Of a stretch of 45,945 nucleotides of DNA, positions 42,959 to 45,945 are shown piece after piece; position 1 is the stretch's first letter; each line of letters starts with the position of its first letter. This DNA is from CAYMSF01 sp964542255. GTDB lineage: Bacteria > Verrucomicrobiota > Lentisphaeria > Victivallales > Victivallaceae. Position numbers and translations under genes: made by a program. The notes beneath the pieces are model-generated. The model made no database searches and was not told where the DNA came from. It saw only the letters and a list, made by a program, of their open reading frames with translations. The DNA is taken from positions 1 to 45,945 of the forward strand of contig CAZITV010000004.1 of the NCBI GenBank assembly GCA_964542255.1, given 5' to 3'.

Positions 42959-44346
42959 CTATGACTCAGTTTACGCTTGATGAATTACAATTTGCCACAG
43001 GCGGCGATTGGCACCGCAAAATATCTCCGTCATTAATCGTATCCGGCATCAAAACCGACTCCAGAGAGGATTGCCGCGGAGCACTGTTTCTGGCATTGGC
43101 CGGAGAAAAATTTGACGCGCATAATTTTTTGACGGATGTCGTGAACTCCGGGGCAGCAGCGCTTTGCATCAATCAAGCGGCAATTGATAAAATTAATCCT
43201 CTGTGGGATATTCCAGTATTAGTCGTTCCTGATACCGTCACCGCACTTCAACATCTGGCCCGGCATCATAAACGCAGGCTTAACATCAAAACCATTGCCG
43301 TCACCGGCAGTATGGGCAAAACCAGCGTCAAAGAAATTATCCGATCCATTTTGATTGCCTCTGCCGGCATTGATGCCGTGCACGCCACTATTGGCAATAC
43401 CAATAATCAAATCGGCGTTGCGCAAAACTTATTAATGCTGAATTCCGGTCATCTTTATGCGGTCATTGAAATGGGCACTAACCATCACGGTGAAATCGAA
43501 CCTTTAAGCTGCTGTGCCGAACCTGATATTGCGGTGGTCGCGTCCATCGGACCATGTCATTTAGAATTTTTGGGAGATTTAAACGGCGTTGCCCGGGAAA
43601 AATCAAAGATTTTTTCAGGACTGCATCAAGACGGCATTGCGGTTATTCCTGAATCATGCCCCGGCATGGATATATTGGAAAATGCTGCCGGAAAGTTTCG
43701 GCAGCTTAGATTCGGAAAATCTTCCGCAGATGTCAAAGTTGATTATCTTGGCGGAAAACTCCACGGCAGCACCATAAAATTATCAATTCCAAACCACCCA
43801 ACCGCTCAAGTAATTGATTGGAAGCTTTCCGGTGCGCACCAGGCATTAAACGCTGCCGCCGCCGCTGCCGCTGCAGTCGCACTCGGAATCAGTATTGATG
43901 CAATTGCCGCCGGACTGACCAGCTGCACGCTGCCGGGAATGCGCATGAAAATCAGCGAAATTAACGGTATCACCTGGATAAATGACGCCTACAACGCCAA
44001 TCCGGGCAGCATGATTGCCGCCATTGCCTGGCTCGCAGAATTCGCCGAACCAGAAAAATTAGTGCTGGTGCTTGGTGATATGCTGGAATTGGGCGAAAGT
44101 TCCGCCGCCGAACACTGCCGCGTTATCAAAACCGCAGCCTACACCTTTCCTAACGCGGTAATTTGTCTGATTGGCAAACAAATGTCAACCGCGGCAAAAG
44201 AGCTAAAATCACGGCAAGACATAATTGTCTGCGCCGATTCCAACGCGGCAAAACAACAGCTAATGCCGCTGCTAAAGCCGGGCACAACGGTTTTCCTCAA
44301 AGGTTCACGCGGCATGCATCTCGAAACCATCGAACCCGTATTATGA
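42955..44346 (+). CDS. murF: UDP-N-acetylmuramoyl-tripeptide--D-alanyl-D-alanine ligase
   Basis: Cytoplasmic Mur ligase that adds D-Ala-D-Ala to the UDP-MurNAc-tripeptide. The 463-residue protein has the MurF N-terminal domain (VSGIKTDSREDCRGALFLAL), the ATP-binding VTGSMGKTSVKEIIRSIL, IEMGTNHHGEIEPL, and NDAYNANPGSM with the MurF-specific Asn/Pro pair, then LVLGDMLELG. It overlaps UXS upstream and murE downstream, each by four bases (ATGA). This order, murF before murE, is the reverse of the common murE-murF order. Confidence 0.95.
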   Translation: MTMTQFTLDELQFATGGDWHRKISPSLIVSGIKTDSREDCRGALFLALAGEKFDAHNFLTDVVNSGAAALCINQAAIDKINPLWDIPVLVVPDTVTALQHLARHHKRRLNIKTIAVTGSMGKTSVKEIIRSILIASAGIDAVHATIGNTNNQIGVAQNLLMLNSGHLYAVIEMGTNHHGEIEPLSCCAEPDIAVVASIGPCHLEFLGDLNGVAREKSKIFSGLHQDGIAVIPESCPGMDILENAAGKFRQLRFGKSSADVKVDYLGGKLHGSTIKLSIPNHPTAQVIDWKLSGAHQALNAAAAAAAAVALGISIDAIAAGLTSCTLPGMRMKISEINGITWINDAYNANPGSMIAAIAWLAEFAEPEKLVLVLGDMLELGESSAAEHCRVIKTAAYTFPNAVICLIGKQMSTAAKELKSRQDIIVCADSNAAKQQLMPLLKPGTTVFLKGSRGMHLETIEPVL

Positions 44347-45809
44347 AAGCACTTACCGCATATATTGCCAATCTTAACAAAATTATTGTTCGCCAAATTT
44401 TGTGTATTGATACCAATATTGCCGGCGTTACTAATGATTCACGCATGGCTGCGAAAGATTTTATTTTCGTGGCAATTGCCGGGGCTGCCAATGACGGACA
44501 TCAATTTATAACTACGGCCATTAAACATGGCGCAACAACCGTCATTCACACGTCACCATTATCAGCCTATAGTCCGGGCATCAATTATTTGCAGGTCAGT
44601 GATGCGTATTATGCTTACGCTCTGGCAATGGAATGCTTCCTGGATTTTCCAGCTGACGGTTTATCGCTGCACGGCATCACCGGCACTAAAGGCAAAACCA
44701 CCACCGCGTTCATCCTCGAAAAAATCCTGACTGCCGCCGAAAAACACTGCGGACTGATCAGCACCGTCAAATATTATGACGGCAAAATTGAGCAATCCGC
44801 GTCACGTACTACCCCTTCCGCCGGAGAATTGATTACCTTATTCCGCAAAATGAAAGACAATCATTGCTCGGATGCAGTAATGGAGGTTTCCAGTCATGGT
44901 CTGGCGCAGCACCGTCCCGGCAGCGCCAAATTTCAAACCGCCATTTTTACCAATCTCTCCGGTGACCACCTCGATTACCACTTAAATATGGAAAATTATT
45001 TCCAGGCCAAAAAGATTCTTTTTGAAGAATACCTCAAACCTGAAGCGGCAATGGTGATTAACGCCGATGACGAATATGGACAACGCCTATTGAGTGAATA
45101 CTCAGGCAGTTCCGTCATTTCATTCGGCAAACACATAAAGGCACGCTGCCATATCGATAATCTTAGATTAGGTCATGATAGAACCAACTTTGAACTCTGT
45201 CTTGACGGCACTCATTATCCAGTCTGCACCAACTTAATCGGCGAGCATAACGTTAGCAATATTACCGGCGCTTTTGCCGCGGCTTATGCTTATGGAATTC
45301 CCCCCGGCACTATTCTCGACGCTCTGTCCCAGCCGCTGGCGGTGCCTGGCAGACTGCAGCAATTTATTGCTCCAAACGGTGTCATCTACTTTGTTGATTA
45401 CGCCCACACCGATGATGCACTGGTTAAAGTCCTCACCATCCTGAAAACTATCGCGGCAAAACGCATTATTACCGTTTTCGGCTGCGGCGGAGACCGCGAC
45501 CGCACCAAACGCCCGCGCATGGGTGCCGCCGCCGCGAATTTCTCTGATGTCGTCATCGTTACCAGCGATAACCCGCGTTCAGAAGACCCAATCAAAATTA
45601 TTCGCGAAGTAAGAGCAGGAATCCCTACAGGAACAAATCTTATTGAAGAGCCAGACCGAAAAAAAGCAATTTTGTCCGCAGCGGCCACGGCACAACCCGG
45701 CGACATCGTTCTCGTTGCCGGCAAAGGTCACGAAACTTATCAAGAACAAAATGGTCAATCCATCCACTTTGACGACCGCGAAATCATCGCGGAAATTTGC
45801 CAACAATAA
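44343..45809 (+). CDS. murE: UDP-N-acetylmuramoyl-L-alanyl-D-glutamate--2,6-diaminopimelate ligase
   Basis: Adds the third amino acid to the muramyl peptide. The 488-residue protein has the N-terminal MurE domain (GVTNDSRMAAKDFIFVAIAG), the ATP motif GITGTKGKTTTAFILEK, MEVSSHGLAQHR, TNLSGDHLDYH with the metal/carbamyl-Lys zone, VDYAHTDDALVKVL, and the selectivity motif TSDNPRSEDPIKII. DNPR marks meso-diaminopimelate enzymes; lysine types differ there. An earlier ATG at 44163 lies inside murF and adds 60 residues unlike the family; the ATG at 44343 is chosen. The gene is intact. Confidence 0.95.
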   Translation: MKALTAYIANLNKIIVRQILCIDTNIAGVTNDSRMAAKDFIFVAIAGAANDGHQFITTAIKHGATTVIHTSPLSAYSPGINYLQVSDAYYAYALAMECFLDFPADGLSLHGITGTKGKTTTAFILEKILTAAEKHCGLISTVKYYDGKIEQSASRTTPSAGELITLFRKMKDNHCSDAVMEVSSHGLAQHRPGSAKFQTAIFTNLSGDHLDYHLNMENYFQAKKILFEEYLKPEAAMVINADDEYGQRLLSEYSGSSVISFGKHIKARCHIDNLRLGHDRTNFELCLDGTHYPVCTNLIGEHNVSNITGAFAAAYAYGIPPGTILDALSQPLAVPGRLQQFIAPNGVIYFVDYAHTDDALVKVLTILKTIAAKRIITVFGCGGDRDRTKRPRMGAAAANFSDVVIVTSDNPRSEDPIKIIREVRAGIPTGTNLIEEPDRKKAILSAAATAQPGDIVLVAGKGHETYQEQNGQSIHFDDREIIAEICQQ

Positions 45810-45914
45810 TCACCAAATCACGCTGACAGCTGCGTTGGCACAGCCGTCAGTAATGTGGTCAATTTTCATTTGTTTCAGCACAACCATTGAGGCGCGGCCT
45901 GAAGACGGGGGATT

Positions 45915-45945
45915 TTATACCAATTTGCAATCATTGATTGACCAA
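45915..45945 (+). repeat. Probable copy D of the TAATACCA repeat family, cut by the window end
   Basis: TTATACCAATTTGCAATCAT followed by TGATTGAC matches the first ~28 bases of copy A closely, including TCATTGAT and GAC. The sequence ends there, so its full extent is unknown. It lies about 105 bases after the murE stop. Confidence 0.45.

Overview
The window looks like a piece of chromosome from a Gram-negative bacterium with moderate GC (judged by eye). MurE carries the DNPR signature of meso-diaminopimelate-adding enzymes and dapB is present, so the peptidoglycan is probably of the mDAP type. BamD-like, BamE-like and LptE-like envelope proteins imply an outer membrane, and a PilT-type ATPase suggests type IV pili. 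Dihydroorotate dehydrogenase is the class 1B PyrD/PyrK pair. I infer a PVC-type lineage, possibly Lentisphaerota, from the gene mix (large GH78-like protein, TMTC-like membrane enzyme with TPRs, LA_2272-type surface repeats, two-domain SpeD). That placement is a low-confidence inference. There is no rRNA, phage, intact insertion sequence, CRISPR array or recognisable defence locus.

Layout. 0-5 kb: two divergent tRNA-Ser genes and a xylose locus (xylB, xylA, divergent AraC-type regulator). 5-13 kb: housekeeping genes (methyltransferase, nadE, radical SAM protein, WecA/MraY-type phosphotransferase, pilT, pyrD/pyrK). 13-19 kb: LA_2272-type surface-repeat protein, EEP-family phosphatase/nuclease, folD, a large membrane protein and nfo. 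19-25.5 kb: a surface-glycan stretch with an AT-rich multi-spanning membrane protein, a TMTC-like GT-C protein with TPRs, a GT2 glycosyltransferase, and WecD- and WecE-like enzymes of dTDP-Fuc4NAc formation. 25.6-28 kb: potassium channel, a repeat-rich intergenic region, signal peptidase I and an anchored NTF2-like protein. 28-31 kb: ppiD-like, speD, speE. 31.6-36 kb: tRNA-Cys, then a GH78-like protein with its esterase-like neighbour. 36-37.6 kb: DUF2062 protein and ribD. 38-45.8 kb: a co-directional run for envelope building (BamD-like, LptE-like, dapB, purQ, BamE-like lipoprotein, UDP-glucuronate decarboxylase, murF, murE).

The genes suggest a saccharide-using cell: xylose enters through XylA/XylB, while the GH78-like/esterase pair and UDP-xylose synthase deal with sugars from polymers or for surface glycans. 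Much of the rest builds the envelope.

The least ordinary items are: (i) a SpeD protein made of two AdoMet-decarboxylase-like domains, the second keeping the Ser/His/Cys positions in exact register; (ii) a GH78-like protein that has lost the usual catalytic acids of its signature; (iii) a family of about 50-bp dispersed intergenic repeats beginning TAATACCA; and (iv) a roughly 165-bp imperfect inverted repeat between the potassium channel and signal peptidase genes.
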